DNA from: Stenomitos frigidus ULC18
GTDB taxonomy: Bacteria; Cyanobacteriota; Cyanobacteriia; Leptolyngbyales; Leptolyngbyaceae
Assembly: GCF_003003795.1 (NCBI RefSeq)
Contig: NZ_PVWK01000098.1
Coordinates: forward strand, 86,951-150,950
Direction of reading: 5' to 3'
Length of the DNA: 64,000 bases
Both the position numbers and the translations under genes were made by a program. The notes under the pieces are model-generated. The model saw nothing but the letters and a program-made list of their open reading frames with translations. It made no database searches and had not been told where the DNA came from. Positions 45,949-54,105 of the stretch are shown in pieces (the first letter of the stretch is position 1; each line of letters starts with the position of its first letter).

Positions 45949-47163
45949 TCAACCTCCCATCACTTCGAGCGGAATCGCCACGATCGCCATCACAAAGGTC
46001 AGCCCAATAATAAAAATCACCGCGCTGTTGCTAATCCAGCCATTGCGATATTGCCCGATATAGCTCTCGTCGTTCATCAGCACGAGAAAGGGCACCATCA
46101 CGATCGGCAAAATGACGGCTGTTAGCGCCATCGAAAATAGCGTGAGCTGTAGCGGATCGATGCCAAACACCATTAACAGCGAGGCAAAAACCACAAAGAC
46201 GGTATAAACCATGCTGAACCGTGCCGCCTCTCTGGGATGTAGATTTTCGCCCCAGTTCCACCCAAAGGCTTGCGCCACAATGTAAGCCGTATCGAGCGTG
46301 ACTTCTAACGCCGCACCAAAGCAGGCAATGCCCAGCGAGACTGCAAACAGAATGAAACCCCAGTAGCCGAATGGTTGCGTAAGCATGAGCGCTGCCTGCT
46401 CATAACTATCTACCTGAATGCCTCTGGGGTTCAGCACCAGTGCGGCGACGACCAGCACACCCAGCGAAACAATACTGCCAAAGCCCATGCCCAAGGTTGC
46501 AACAATGCGGTTAACGCTTAAATAGCTTTCATCCCATTTGTCTTCTATGGCGCCCGATGAGTAGAAATAGAACAGATACGGGCTGATAATGGCGCCCAGG
46601 ATGCTCACCGCAATGAAGAGATAGCGTGGCGTGTCCTGCGTGGGCAATGTGGGCACCAGTCCAGCGGCGATCGGCGCGATCGGTGCTTTGAGCGTCACCA
46701 TTGCCGCCACAAAAACCAGCGTAATTAAGCCGAGTAAGGATACCCCATTTTCAATCAAGCTGAAGGTGCCTTTCCACAACAGCAACCAGATGGCAAAGGC
46801 GACGGGCAGCGCCCACCATTGGAAGCTAATGCCAGTAAGCAGCTGTAAGGCAATACAGACTCCGCCAATTTCAGCCCCCAGCACCAAAAAATCGACGAGG
46901 ACTTCCGCGAGCAGCGGCAAGATGTAGAAGTTAAAGCCAAACCGTTCTCGCACAGCGGCTGCCAGCGTGTGTTTGCTAACCGCCGCTAACCGACCCGACA
47001 TCTCGACTAAGAAGATGACGCAGATGGTGCCCAAAATCACCGCCCAAACGAGTTCAAAGCCAAAGATCGAACCTGCTTCGGCAGCCGTTGCGATCGCGCC
47101 GACATCCAAAAAACCACCAATGCTGGTCGCAATCCCCAACGCAATTTCCAGAGTTTTCTTCAT
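45949..47163 (-). CDS. Nramp-related metal transporter with altered motifs
   Basis: A 404-residue protein with eleven or so TM helices in the LeuT/Nramp arrangement. The first TM reads GGFLDVGAIATAAEAG where canonical Nramp has DPGNxAT, and TM6 reads SILGAIISPYLFYFYSSGA where canonical transporters have the A-x-M-P-H motif. The metal-binding Asn and Met are thus absent. Nramp-related magnesium transporters and other non-canonical members show such changes, so the substrate may not be Mn or Fe. Its start overlaps the lipoprotein stop by 4 bp (ATGA). Confidence 0.85.
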   Translation of the reverse strand: MKKTLEIALGIATSIGGFLDVGAIATAAEAGSIFGFELVWAVILGTICVIFLVEMSGRLAAVSKHTLAAAVRERFGFNFYILPLLAEVLVDFLVLGAEIGGVCIALQLLTGISFQWWALPVAFAIWLLLWKGTFSLIENGVSLLGLITLVFVAAMVTLKAPIAPIAAGLVPTLPTQDTPRYLFIAVSILGAIISPYLFYFYSSGAIEDKWDESYLSVNRIVATLGMGFGSIVSLGVLVVAALVLNPRGIQVDSYEQAALMLTQPFGYWGFILFAVSLGIACFGAALEVTLDTAYIVAQAFGWNWGENLHPREAARFSMVYTVFVVFASLLMVFGIDPLQLTLFSMALTAVILPIVMVPFLVLMNDESYIGQYRNGWISNSAVIFIIGLTFVMAIVAIPLEVMGG

Positions 47164-47576
47164 GGTGTCTTACTCTGTGACTGAATCAGAGTTTGAAGCT
47201 GTTTTTCTTCTGCCATCAGTTGCTTTAGAGGTGCCGTGATCGCGGTTTTCTCTGGCTGATCTACCGCTATCGACAGTTGTTGTATGGTCTGTTGCAGTTG
47301 CTGAAGAGGTGGCGCTAGCTGCGATCGCGTTTGCGGCAATTCTTGGAAGAGCGACTCCGTTTCTTTGGCAATTTCTTGCTGCGTTTTTTCTAAAGTCTGT
47401 TTCGCATAGGGTTGAAGCACCGATCCTTTAGCCCAGGATTCCGCCACCATCTGCGCGGTTGCAGTCCAAGAACCGATTGTCTTTAAGTGTTCCGATGTCA
47501 CGTCTTTAGCAGACAGTCTGCTACAGGCAGTTGAGACAAAAAGCAGTAGTGGACTCAAGACCCAAATCAATTTCAT
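47160..47576 (-). CDS. Small lipoprotein
   Basis: A 138-residue protein with signal peptide and lipobox (FVSTAC, Cys18). The mature part is almost entirely helical with heptad-like Gln/Leu patterns (LAPPLQQLQQTIQQLSIAVDQ), suggesting a coiled coil. It is the first gene of the four-gene operon with the Nramp-like transporter and two PRC proteins, and its stop overlaps the transporter start. Function unknown, possibly an envelope partner of the transporter. Confidence 0.78.
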   Translation of the reverse strand: MKLIWVLSPLLLFVSTACSRLSAKDVTSEHLKTIGSWTATAQMVAESWAKGSVLQPYAKQTLEKTQQEIAKETESLFQELPQTRSQLAPPLQQLQQTIQQLSIAVDQPEKTAITAPLKQLMAEEKQLQTLIQSQSKTP

Positions 47577-47663
47577 CGCTGGCGATCGCGTTTAATGAAC
47601 AAAGCCTCCCTCCTCTTATTTCCGCATGTCAGAACGGTTAACTTGTATACCACTGGAGAGATT

Positions 47664-48965
47664 TTAACGGGGTGGCACCCAACCTTTCATCACATTGGGT
47701 CGAACAGCCGGTGATGAAAATAGGGATTGTAAGGCCGTTTTGCGATCGGCTTCCGGTTCAGCCACCAACTGCCACAGCGTCTCATAAAAGAAGAACGATA
47801 CCCCAGCAAAGCGCTGCTTTCGGACTGCCTGAACTTGATCACGCACCTGCTGCATGGGCACGGGGAGCTTTTTCAATCCCGTCAAAATGCCGATGCCTGT
47901 AGGAATATGTTGGCGAGCGGCCTGAATTTCTGGTGCCTGGAGTTGCGCTGTAAACGCTTGCAGCTTATTGCCATACACTTGCAGCACCAATTCTTCAATC
48001 AACCCCTGCTGTCGCCAGGTACGCCAATCCTGCAAGGAGTGGTTGTAAGAAAAATCGTAGTTGTTGGGCGACAGCGTGAGTAGAACCTCGTTCTTTCGCG
48101 CTTTGATCGCACGAAAAAGTTGCGTTGTGAAGCTGGTAATTTTATCGGCACGCCAGCGAATCCAGGCAGGGTCTTTGGGATTAGCTGGCGGCGCTTTGCC
48201 TTGATGTTCACGCTTGTAAAGCTCGACAGTGTAATCGTCGTAGCCAAACTGGTAGGGCAACCCAAAATGGTCATCGAGCTGAATGCCATCGATGTCGTAA
48301 TTGCTCACCAGTTCCAGAATGAGCGTCTGGATGAATTGCTGCACTTCGGGCTTAAACGGATTGAGCCAAACGCGGGGATAAATGCCCTCCTGCCAAACTT
48401 GCGTACCATCTCGCTGCTGCGTTAGCCAGTCGGGATGCCGGATCGCTAATGCCGAATCTTCGGGAGCCATGAAGCCAAATTCAAACCAGGGAAGTACAGC
48501 AATGCCCTTCTGATGCGCCTGCTGCACCAGTTCTGCCAGTGAATCACGCCCCTCTAGCCCGATCGGGCGTGGGTCAACCGCAGCCCCGATCGCCTGTTTT
48601 GCCACAGCGCTGGGATAAGTCGTGTAGCCCCAATTCCAAACAGCCGGATAAAGCGTGTTGAAGTTCAATTGCGCGAGTTGCTGCACGGCGTCTTTCAGCA
48701 CCGTCGGCTTGAACAACACGGCACTATCGACATTGGTCAGCCAAACGCCACGAATTTCACTACGAGGGGCGATCGTGTTTTGAGCAACAGTCTGTAGGGT
48801 GATTGGAGCCGTCACACCGACTAGCAGCAAACTACCTACCAGCAGCACCAATAATCCTTTCAGTTTGGACAGCCATGCTTTGCGATTGCTACTCAGCACA
48901 AATTGCTTAGCAGAATGGAGCGATCGACCGCTCTGGTGAATAAACACATGAATAAACACACGCAT
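47664..48965 (-). CDS. GHL10/DUF187-type glycosyl hydrolase-like protein
   Basis: From the ATG at 48965 the protein has 433 residues; a longer frame to 49028 adds unconserved residues. A hydrophobic segment (LLVLLVGSLLLVGVTAPI) near residues 37-56 is a signal anchor, so the enzyme faces the periplasm. The TIM-barrel features of the GHL10 (YngK-like) family are present: EIRGVWLTNVDSAVLF, TLYPAVWNWGYTTYPS, LPWFEFGFM, DGIQLDDHFG and LTLSPNNYDFSYNHSLQDW. Such enzymes may cut a cell-wall or exopolysaccharide glycan; the substrate is unknown. Confidence 0.85.
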   Translation of the reverse strand: MRVFIHVFIHQSGRSLHSAKQFVLSSNRKAWLSKLKGLLVLLVGSLLLVGVTAPITLQTVAQNTIAPRSEIRGVWLTNVDSAVLFKPTVLKDAVQQLAQLNFNTLYPAVWNWGYTTYPSAVAKQAIGAAVDPRPIGLEGRDSLAELVQQAHQKGIAVLPWFEFGFMAPEDSALAIRHPDWLTQQRDGTQVWQEGIYPRVWLNPFKPEVQQFIQTLILELVSNYDIDGIQLDDHFGLPYQFGYDDYTVELYKREHQGKAPPANPKDPAWIRWRADKITSFTTQLFRAIKARKNEVLLTLSPNNYDFSYNHSLQDWRTWRQQGLIEELVLQVYGNKLQAFTAQLQAPEIQAARQHIPTGIGILTGLKKLPVPMQQVRDQVQAVRKQRFAGVSFFFYETLWQLVAEPEADRKTALQSLFSSPAVRPNVMKGWVPPR

Positions 48966-49057
48966 CGTAAAATTGACTTTAAGGCGGAAAGAAACTGGGC
49001 TTCTGGTCAACGCACTGCTGAGCCGCACTTGACTGCTTCTTTCCTTCGCTAGCCCGT

Positions 49058-49513
49058 CTAGTTAGGTCGTTTTGCAAACTCGGAGAGCAGCGCTGGAAAT
49101 TGCTCCGGCGACGGAAATTTGTTAAAGCGATGGACAGCAGGCGTGGTTACCCATGGCAGCTTTTCGTCCGTATAGGTCTCGATAAACGGACTAAAAGATT
49201 GGGCATTGTCCATCATAGTCGATCGGACATTAACGAAGTCATCCATCCCTTCCGGGCGTGTGAACAGCCAACTCATGCAGTTTCCGCAGAAATAATGACG
49301 CGTTGCACCATGTAGTCCGCCGATGACAAGTTCACCCAACGTTACTTTAAAGCCATTGCTGAGATGAAGTGTGCTCAAACTAAAGGCGCTGGCCGTCATC
49401 CGCTGACACCCCGTGCAGTGACACGCCATGGTCATCAGTGGTTCTGAATTGACTTCAAACTGAACCTGCCCGCATCTACATTTACCAGTCGTGTGACGAT
49501 TACTGTCTGTCAT
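49058..49513 (-). CDS. GFA/CENP-V family zinc-binding protein
   Basis: A 151-residue protein with the GFA-domain cysteine pattern: [12 protein letters not shown] near the N-terminus, CHCTGCQR at about 31-38 and [10 protein letters not shown] near 75-85, which bind two zinc ions. The family includes the enzyme that adds glutathione to formaldehyde, but most members are uncharacterised. Its stop is about 90 bp from the GHL10 gene start on the same strand; they may be unrelated. Confidence 0.88.
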   Translation of the reverse strand: MTDSNRHTTGKCRCGQVQFEVNSEPLMTMACHCTGCQRMTASAFSLSTLHLSNGFKVTLGELVIGGLHGATRHYFCGNCMSWLFTRPEGMDDFVNVRSTMMDNAQSFSPFIETYTDEKLPWVTTPAVHRFNKFPSPEQFPALLSEFAKRPN

Positions 49514-49761
49514 CGTTTACTCCTTTGCACTTGGCGCGACGACAATATTCTTTGTATTAACCATCGGAGCAATGCCCCCATATGCGCGATCGGTCGAAAG
49601 TAGCCTGCTTGATTATCTTTATGACACTGAGTGCATGGGTGTTATGAGGCTGAAATCGCTTGCTTCAAGGCATTCATAGGCATAGTGGGCTCCTAAAAAA
49701 ACGATCGGTGGAGTAGTAGGCGTTGCAGTAGGAAACGCATCTTACAAGATGGCGATCGCAC

Positions 49762-50409
49762 TCAGCCATTATTTAACTCCATCAATGAAATCTTCTCGTC
49801 ACCATACAGCCAACGCTCAAAATTAGCCTTACAGCGTGACCATTCTTTATCGGTCATGGCAAACCAATCAGTATCTCTGTTTTTTCCCTTCACCCACATA
49901 TGCTGCCGAAAACGACCTTCATAAAGGAAGCCCATTCTTGCCGCTGTGGTTCGACTGGCGTGATTGAGAGAATGGCATTCCCATCCAACTCTGCGATAAG
50001 TATGATGGTCAAAAAGGTGTAGTAGTAATAGATATTGTGATTCTGTGTTGACGTTGCTTTTTTGAACTGTGGGTGTGAACCACACATCACCGATTTCAGC
50101 ACAGCCATAATCGGGCACGATCGCGCGTAATGCCACAACCCCGACTTGAGCGTTTGTTGCGTTCTCAAAAACTGTCCAGGGTCGCACATCGATTGGATCA
50201 ATCATTTCTTGCTTCATCCAATCCTTCATTGCTAAAGGACTATCGAATGAACCATACGGCAAATAGTTCCATACAGTTTCCTTCTCAGGCGTTCCATGAG
50301 AAGCCGTATACAGAGCTGCTACATCTCTTTCTAGATCAAGTGGACTTAGCGTTACAAACTGGCCACTTAGTTGAAGCCATTCAGGCATTGGCCAGGTTCG
50401 ATGCTGCAT
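49762..50409 (-). CDS. GNAT family N-acetyltransferase (RimJ/RimL-like)
   Basis: A 215-residue GNAT protein of the RimL-like type: VTLSPLDLERDVAALYTAS at the start, the core strands VGVVALRAIVPDYGCAEIGDVWF, the helix after an acetyl-CoA loop, and RVGWECHSLNHASRTTAARMGFLYEGRFRQHM, the classic C-terminal motif. It probably acetylates a protein N-terminus or a small amine. Upstream lies the IS630 insertion. Confidence 0.88.
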   Translation of the reverse strand: MQHRTWPMPEWLQLSGQFVTLSPLDLERDVAALYTASHGTPEKETVWNYLPYGSFDSPLAMKDWMKQEMIDPIDVRPWTVFENATNAQVGVVALRAIVPDYGCAEIGDVWFTPTVQKSNVNTESQYLLLLHLFDHHTYRRVGWECHSLNHASRTTAARMGFLYEGRFRQHMWVKGKNRDTDWFAMTDKEWSRCKANFERWLYGDEKISLMELNNG

Positions 50410-50426
50410 GATTTATCTCGTTCTAA

Positions 50427-50478
50427 ATGTGGTTAGACTGCGCCAGATTGATCATTGTCAAACGGGTTCAGAAGGTTA
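50427..50478 (+). pseudogene. 5' part of a short frame split by IS630
   Basis: If the IS630 element and one TA copy are removed, this ATG-led frame (MWLDCARLIIVKRVQKV) joins in frame to 51518-51639 (MKTDWKPFELTVAGELTGLL ... SNL stop), giving a 57-residue protein. No family is recognised and no ribosome-binding site is seen, so the join may be coincidental. Confidence 0.25.
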
Positions 50479-50493
50479 TAGCGGTTTGCAGTT

Positions 50494-51460
50494 TCATGAG
50501 GGACAGTAGCAGCAGTGTGCAAACCAGTTGCGAAAATGCTGAGGGTCGGCTAAATCTATGGCTGTCGCAATGAGCGTATCGACCCTTTGCGCCGTCGACG
50601 GCGAGAACTGTCTGAGAAACGCTTTTAACTTTGACCACCAATGCTCATACGCCTTCGGCGGGGCGAAGCCCTACGGATTAAATTCTGGCGAGTAAGGAGA
50701 CAGGTACAGCACCTTTGCCCCGACCGCCTCAATCAACGGTGCAATGGCTTCGACCTTGTGGGCAGGCAGATTATCCATGACCACCACAGCCCCTCGCCAG
50801 AGCTGCGGCACAAGACACTGGGAAACATACGCCTTGAAGACAGCCGCGTCCATCGAATCATTGATTGTCATCACAGCCAGCACCTTGGAGACGGTAATCG
50901 CGCCAATGACGCTCACCTTGCTACCCCGATAAAAGGGTTTAAAGTCATACGCTCGTGCCCCAGGGAGCGCCCGGGCATGCGTTCGCATGAGTCCCAAGCG
51001 CACACCCATCGCATCCAGAAACCCTAAATCTTGGAGTGCGACACCCCTCACTTGTGCCCAGTACGCCTGTCTCAGGCGTTGGACACGTTCGCTGATGGCT
51101 TGACTAGCGCGCAGTGTTTTTTTTGCGCGGTAAATGCAGTCTCTGGAAGGTACGACACATGGTGCTTTGGCTTACCCAGAGACCAGTTTGATCAAAGAGC
51201 AGCTCACAATATGCCGCTAAGGTCGCGTCGGGCTGTTGCTCGAAAATCGCCATTAACTGGTCTTGATGTGCCATGACAGGACTCACCGAACCATCTTGCT
51301 TGCGAGAGACGACATGACCTTCTGTACGCTTTTGAAGCATCCAGCGCTCGACGCAGTTTTCGCTGACCGTAAAGCGTGCAGCAACTTTTCTGACAGAGCT
51401 ATCACCTTTCTCGATCGCACTAACAATCTTCTCTCGCAAGTCGCTGGAATACGGCTTCAT
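50494..51460 (-). pseudogene. IS630 transposase, two frames plus internal stop
   Basis: The first frame (51460 to 51104, MKPYSSDLREKIVSAIEKGD) encodes the HTH part and ends just after a run of eight A. Shifting frame at the A run joins it to the DDE part (GFLDAMGVR, VVVMDNLPAHK, YSPEFNP). IS630 elements are known to fuse such frames by slippage. The second frame hits a TAG at 50671 within a 24-bp insertion, after which the same frame continues with EHWWSKLKAFLRQF to CCYCPS and a natural TGA. Without the insertion NPYEHWW would be restored. Confidence 0.88.
50660..50683 (-). repeat. 24-bp palindromic micro-insertion in the transposase
   Basis: On the plus strand TACG-CCTTCGGCGGGGCGAAGCCC-TACG. 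The 20-bp core is made of the two short hairpin arms CCTTCGGCG and GGGCGAAGCCC, and TACG on each side looks like a 4-bp target duplication. It preserves frame but adds a TAG. It resembles the small dispersed repeats described from Nostoc genomes. Exact boundaries are plus or minus two bases. Confidence 0.65.
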
Positions 51461-51517
51461 TTCTGCCCCACTTTTGCTAAGGCTCTATTGTTCTCTATCT
51501 GACTGCAAACCGCTGTA

Positions 51518-51639
51518 TGAAGACGGACTGGAAACCTTTTGAGTTGACAGTTGCTGGTGAGTTGACGGGGCTATTGTTTGATAGACAGTTAGACAATAAG
51601 CTGCGGTTTTACGGCTTTCAGATGAGCTCAAATCTGTAA
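51518..51639 (+). pseudogene. 3' part of a short frame split by IS630
   Basis: Continuation of the frame at 50427-50478: DWKPFELTVAGELTGLLFDR to a TAA. A standalone ATG at 51517-51519 uses the last base of the TA duplication. Not recognised as any family. Confidence 0.25.
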
Positions 51640-51740
51640 TTTCAGCAAGTCATGCCGTTGTTGCGTTAGAAACGGATTTGGTCCAAAGACCTTAGAAAAG
51701 GGAACTCGCTCCCTGTATTCAATCTGTTTCTCAGTGCAGT

Positions 51741-53231
51741 ATGGCTTCTTCTCCCAACTTTGAGTTTCTCCACGCTCACGATGCTCAGTTAGTGAGGCTT
51801 GGTAGTCTGGCAGAATGGTATTTTGCCGATGATCCCAATACTTGCCTCATCAAGCTGCGACAGTTTGGGGAGGTTTTGGCACAACTTACGGCGGCCAAAG
51901 TCGGACTGTATGTTGATGCAGAGGAGAAGCAAGTTAATTTGCTGCGACGGCTGCGCGATCGCGGTGTGCTGAAAGGTGAGGTCGATCGTCTCTTCCATGA
52001 GTTACGCAAAGCTGGCAATGATGCGACCCATGAATTAGCGGGCAACCAGCGCACGGCACTCAGCGGTTTGAAGTATGCCCGTGCGTTGGGCATCTGGTTT
52101 CATCGGGTCTTCACCCACGATCGCACGTTTGACCCTGGCTCCTTCATCCCACCACCAGAGCCACACGTTGAAACGCAAGCGCTGAAGGCTGAGTTGGCGC
52201 AGCTCCGAAAAGAAGTCTATGCCAGTCTATCCAAAGTGGATGCCGCAGAAGCACTGGCTCAAGCGGAAGCGCAACGCCGCTTAGAGGCTGAAGCTTTGGC
52301 ACAGGAAGCAGCAGCCCAGGTGCAAGCGTTTCAAACCCGTTTGGCGCAGGTGCAAACCCAGGCAGACAGAGCCTCTGAGCAGGAACTCAAACAGACGATC
52401 GCGCAAGCGCAGGTTGCCGAAACACATGTCAGCCTGGATGAACGGGAGACTCGCAGGCTGATTGATGCCCAACTCCGGGCGGCAGGATGGGACGTTGATT
52501 CAGAGGTTTTGACCTATACCAGTGGAACACGTCCTCAGAAGGGTAAAAACCTGGCGATCGCAGAATTCCCCACGGCTGAAGGACGAGCCGATTATGCGCT
52601 CTTTGTGGGCTTACAGGTGGTGGCGGTGGTGGAAGCCAAACGTCAGAGCAAAGATGTTTCAGTGTTGCCGGATAATGTGCTGTTTGAAGATGGGCAGGGG
52701 CGATCGATCCGCGCCGACCTCATGGATAAGTGCAATCTGCATACAATTCTGCGCTTGCCGACGGGCATTTTTTACGCGCAGGGGGTGAAGACGAATGTGC
52801 TGTTCTTCCAGCGGGGCACGACAGAGAAGGGCAACACGAAGCAGGTCTGGATCTACGACATGCGAACGAATATGCCTGCGTTTGGTAAGCGGACACCGCT
52901 GACTCGTGAGCATTTCCGAGACTTTGGGCAGTGTTATGGCAATGACCCGCAGGGATCTAGTCCACGGGTAGACCAGGGTGAAGAGGGACGGTTCCGCTGT
53001 TTTTTGCGGGAGGCGATCGCCAAAAGAGGCGAAAACCTGGATCTTTCCTGGTTGCGGGATGAGAGTTTGCAGTCGGGGGATGACCTGCCCGAACCGGAGG
53101 TAATTGCGACGGAGATTATGGAGAAGCTAAGGCTTGCGACGAAGGAAATGGAGTCGCTGCTGGTCTTACTGGAAGGGGAAGAGGCACCAGAAGCTGTGAG
53201 CGCTTCGGTGGGCTTACCGATCGTAGAATAG
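51741..53231 (+). CDS. HsdR N-terminus fused to HsdM C-terminus
   Basis: A 496-residue open frame with two unrelated halves. Residues 1-about 310 match the start of type I restriction subunit HsdR: a DUF4145-like helical domain (AEWYFADDPNTCLIKLRQFG), a coiled coil rich in Ala/Glu/Gln, and the nuclease core ADYALFVGLQVVAVVEAKRQ with the D...ExK motif. From VLPDNVLFEDGQGRSIRADL on it is the C-terminal half of methylase subunit HsdM (LRLPTGIFYAQGVKTNVLFF, WIYDMRTNMPAF). The helicase motor of HsdR and the AdoMet and NPPY motifs of HsdM are absent. An in-frame deletion in an hsdR-hsdM pair best explains it. Confidence 0.88.
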   Translation: MASSPNFEFLHAHDAQLVRLGSLAEWYFADDPNTCLIKLRQFGEVLAQLTAAKVGLYVDAEEKQVNLLRRLRDRGVLKGEVDRLFHELRKAGNDATHELAGNQRTALSGLKYARALGIWFHRVFTHDRTFDPGSFIPPPEPHVETQALKAELAQLRKEVYASLSKVDAAEALAQAEAQRRLEAEALAQEAAAQVQAFQTRLAQVQTQADRASEQELKQTIAQAQVAETHVSLDERETRRLIDAQLRAAGWDVDSEVLTYTSGTRPQKGKNLAIAEFPTAEGRADYALFVGLQVVAVVEAKRQSKDVSVLPDNVLFEDGQGRSIRADLMDKCNLHTILRLPTGIFYAQGVKTNVLFFQRGTTEKGNTKQVWIYDMRTNMPAFGKRTPLTREHFRDFGQCYGNDPQGSSPRVDQGEEGRFRCFLREAIAKRGENLDLSWLRDESLQSGDDLPEPEVIATEIMEKLRLATKEMESLLVLLEGEEAPEAVSASVGLPIVE

Positions 53232-53233
53232 AT

Positions 53234-53275
53234 AGAATTCGCGATCGCGTGTTGTCGGAAGTAATTTACCTATGA
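53234..53275 (+). pseudogene. Second copy of the mntA 3' end
   Basis: These 42 bp encode RIRDRVLSEVIYL and a TGA, identical in protein sequence to the end of mntA at 54354-54395, with two synonymous base changes. Like mntA/hepT, the TGA overlaps the ATG of the next gene (ATGA), here the DUF559 gene. It is a remnant of another MntA-like gene. Confidence 0.85.
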
Positions 53276-53645
53276 TTAAAAAGCTTGTTCATACCAGATT
53301 TCATCTGTCCTATGAGCATCAACTGGTAGAAAGAGCTAAAGAACTTCGCCAAAATATGACGGTTGCGGAGAAGAAGCTGTGGCATGGTTATCTTAAAACA
53401 CTGCCTTTTCGAGTATTGAGACAACGACCGATCGCTTATTTTATTGTGCTGAGTTGAAGTTAGTGATTGAAGTTGATGGAAACAGTCATTTTATTGAGAA
53501 TGCCCAGCAGTATGACCGGGAAAGAACTCATATTTTGGAGGGATATGGTTTAACGGTAATACGGTTTACAAATCAGCAGGTTTTGGAGGAGTTTGAGGCG
53601 GTTTGTTTGCAGATCGCGGAGATGATCCCCCTAAATCCCCCTTAG
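53272..53645 (+). pseudogene. DUF559 endonuclease-like gene, frameshifted
   Basis: The first frame (LVERAKELRQNMTVAEKKLW, then FRVLRQRPIA) stops at 53457; the next frame continues CAELKLVIEVDGNSHF and RERTHILEGYGLTVIRFTNQ. Together they form a DUF559 (Vsr-like PD-(D/E)xK) protein. One T seems to have been lost from the T run near 53440. The C-terminus (MIPLNPP) is supplied by the CCCCCTAAATCCCCC repeat, so the natural end is also lost. Confidence 0.85.
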
Positions 53646-53686
53646 AAAGGGGGACTTTGAATACGAATCCGGTTCCCCCCTTTTTT
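53624..53686. repeat. CCCCCTAAATCCCCC palindromic repeat, unit A
   Basis: GATCCCCCTAAATCCCCCTTAG-AAAGGGGGA and GGTTCCCCCCTTTTTT. A G/C-rich foldback of a type widespread in cyanobacterial genomes, inserted at the end of the DUF559 gene. Confidence 0.8.
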
Positions 53687-53732
53687 AACTACGGTGTACA
53701 CACAAGTATCTGGTAAGAACCGCAAACCTTTC

Positions 53733-53808
53733 GATCCCCCTAAATCCCCCTTAAAAAGGGGGACTAAGAGTCTGGTTCCCCCCTTTTTAAGGGGGGCTAG
53801 GGGGGATC
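53733..53808. repeat. CCCCCTAAATCCCCC palindromic repeat, unit B
   Basis: A fuller copy than unit A: it starts GATCCCCCTAAATCCCCC and ends GGGGGGCTAGGGGGGATC, so the complete unit is a 76-bp near-palindrome that can form two nested hairpins. It lies 34 bp before the antitoxin-like gene start. Confidence 0.85.
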
Positions 53809-53841
53809 TCAGTTGTTGAGTTGTAAGCAAGGAGTTGGGTG

Positions 53842-54105
53842 ATGCAAAGCATTAAGGTTCGTCAGCGAGTTGGGTCAGATGGCATCTTGCATCTGGAGAT
53901 TCCTACGGAAATTCACGAAAGCGAGGTGGAAGTGACGGTAACTTATCAAAAACTTGCACCACAAGAAGTTGATGAGCAAGGGTGGCTCGTTGGCTTTTTC
54001 GAGCGAACCTATGGTATCTGCGCGGATGATCCGATCGTCGTCGATGATGACGGCATTGCAGAAGCACTGGATGACGATATGGAAGGAGTCTTTGATAAAC
54101 CATGA
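53842..54105 (+). CDS. Small antitoxin-like protein
   Basis: Start at the ATG at 53842, with AAGGAG 8 bases before it, giving 87 residues. The N-terminal half (KVRQRVGSDGILHLEIPTEI, then EVEVTVTYQ) resembles the antitoxins often found before PIN-type toxins in cyanobacteria. The second half (GWLVGFFERTYG) is followed by an acidic stretch rich in Asp. No toxin follows; the stop overlaps mntA by 4 bp (ATGA). It may be an orphan or a third member of the MntA/HepT operon. Confidence 0.7.
   Translation: MQSIKVRQRVGSDGILHLEIPTEIHESEVEVTVTYQKLAPQEVDEQGWLVGFFERTYGICADDPIVVDDDGIAEALDDDMEGVFDKP

Larger units (their letters stand above)
50479..51515 (-). mobile_element. IS630-family insertion sequence 1
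   Basis: A 1,037-bp element with inverted ends AGCGGTTTGCAGT at both termini, flanked by TA (50477-50478 and 51516-51517), the target duplication of IS630/Tc1 elements. It carries one two-frame transposase gene. A 24-bp micro-insertion interrupts that gene at about 50660-50683. The ends are intact, so it could move only if transposase is supplied in trans. Confidence 0.9.

Noticed and set aside
53624..53808. Possible CRISPR array
   Set aside because: Only two related palindromic units of different length with no regular spacers; this is a dispersed G/C-rich repeat.
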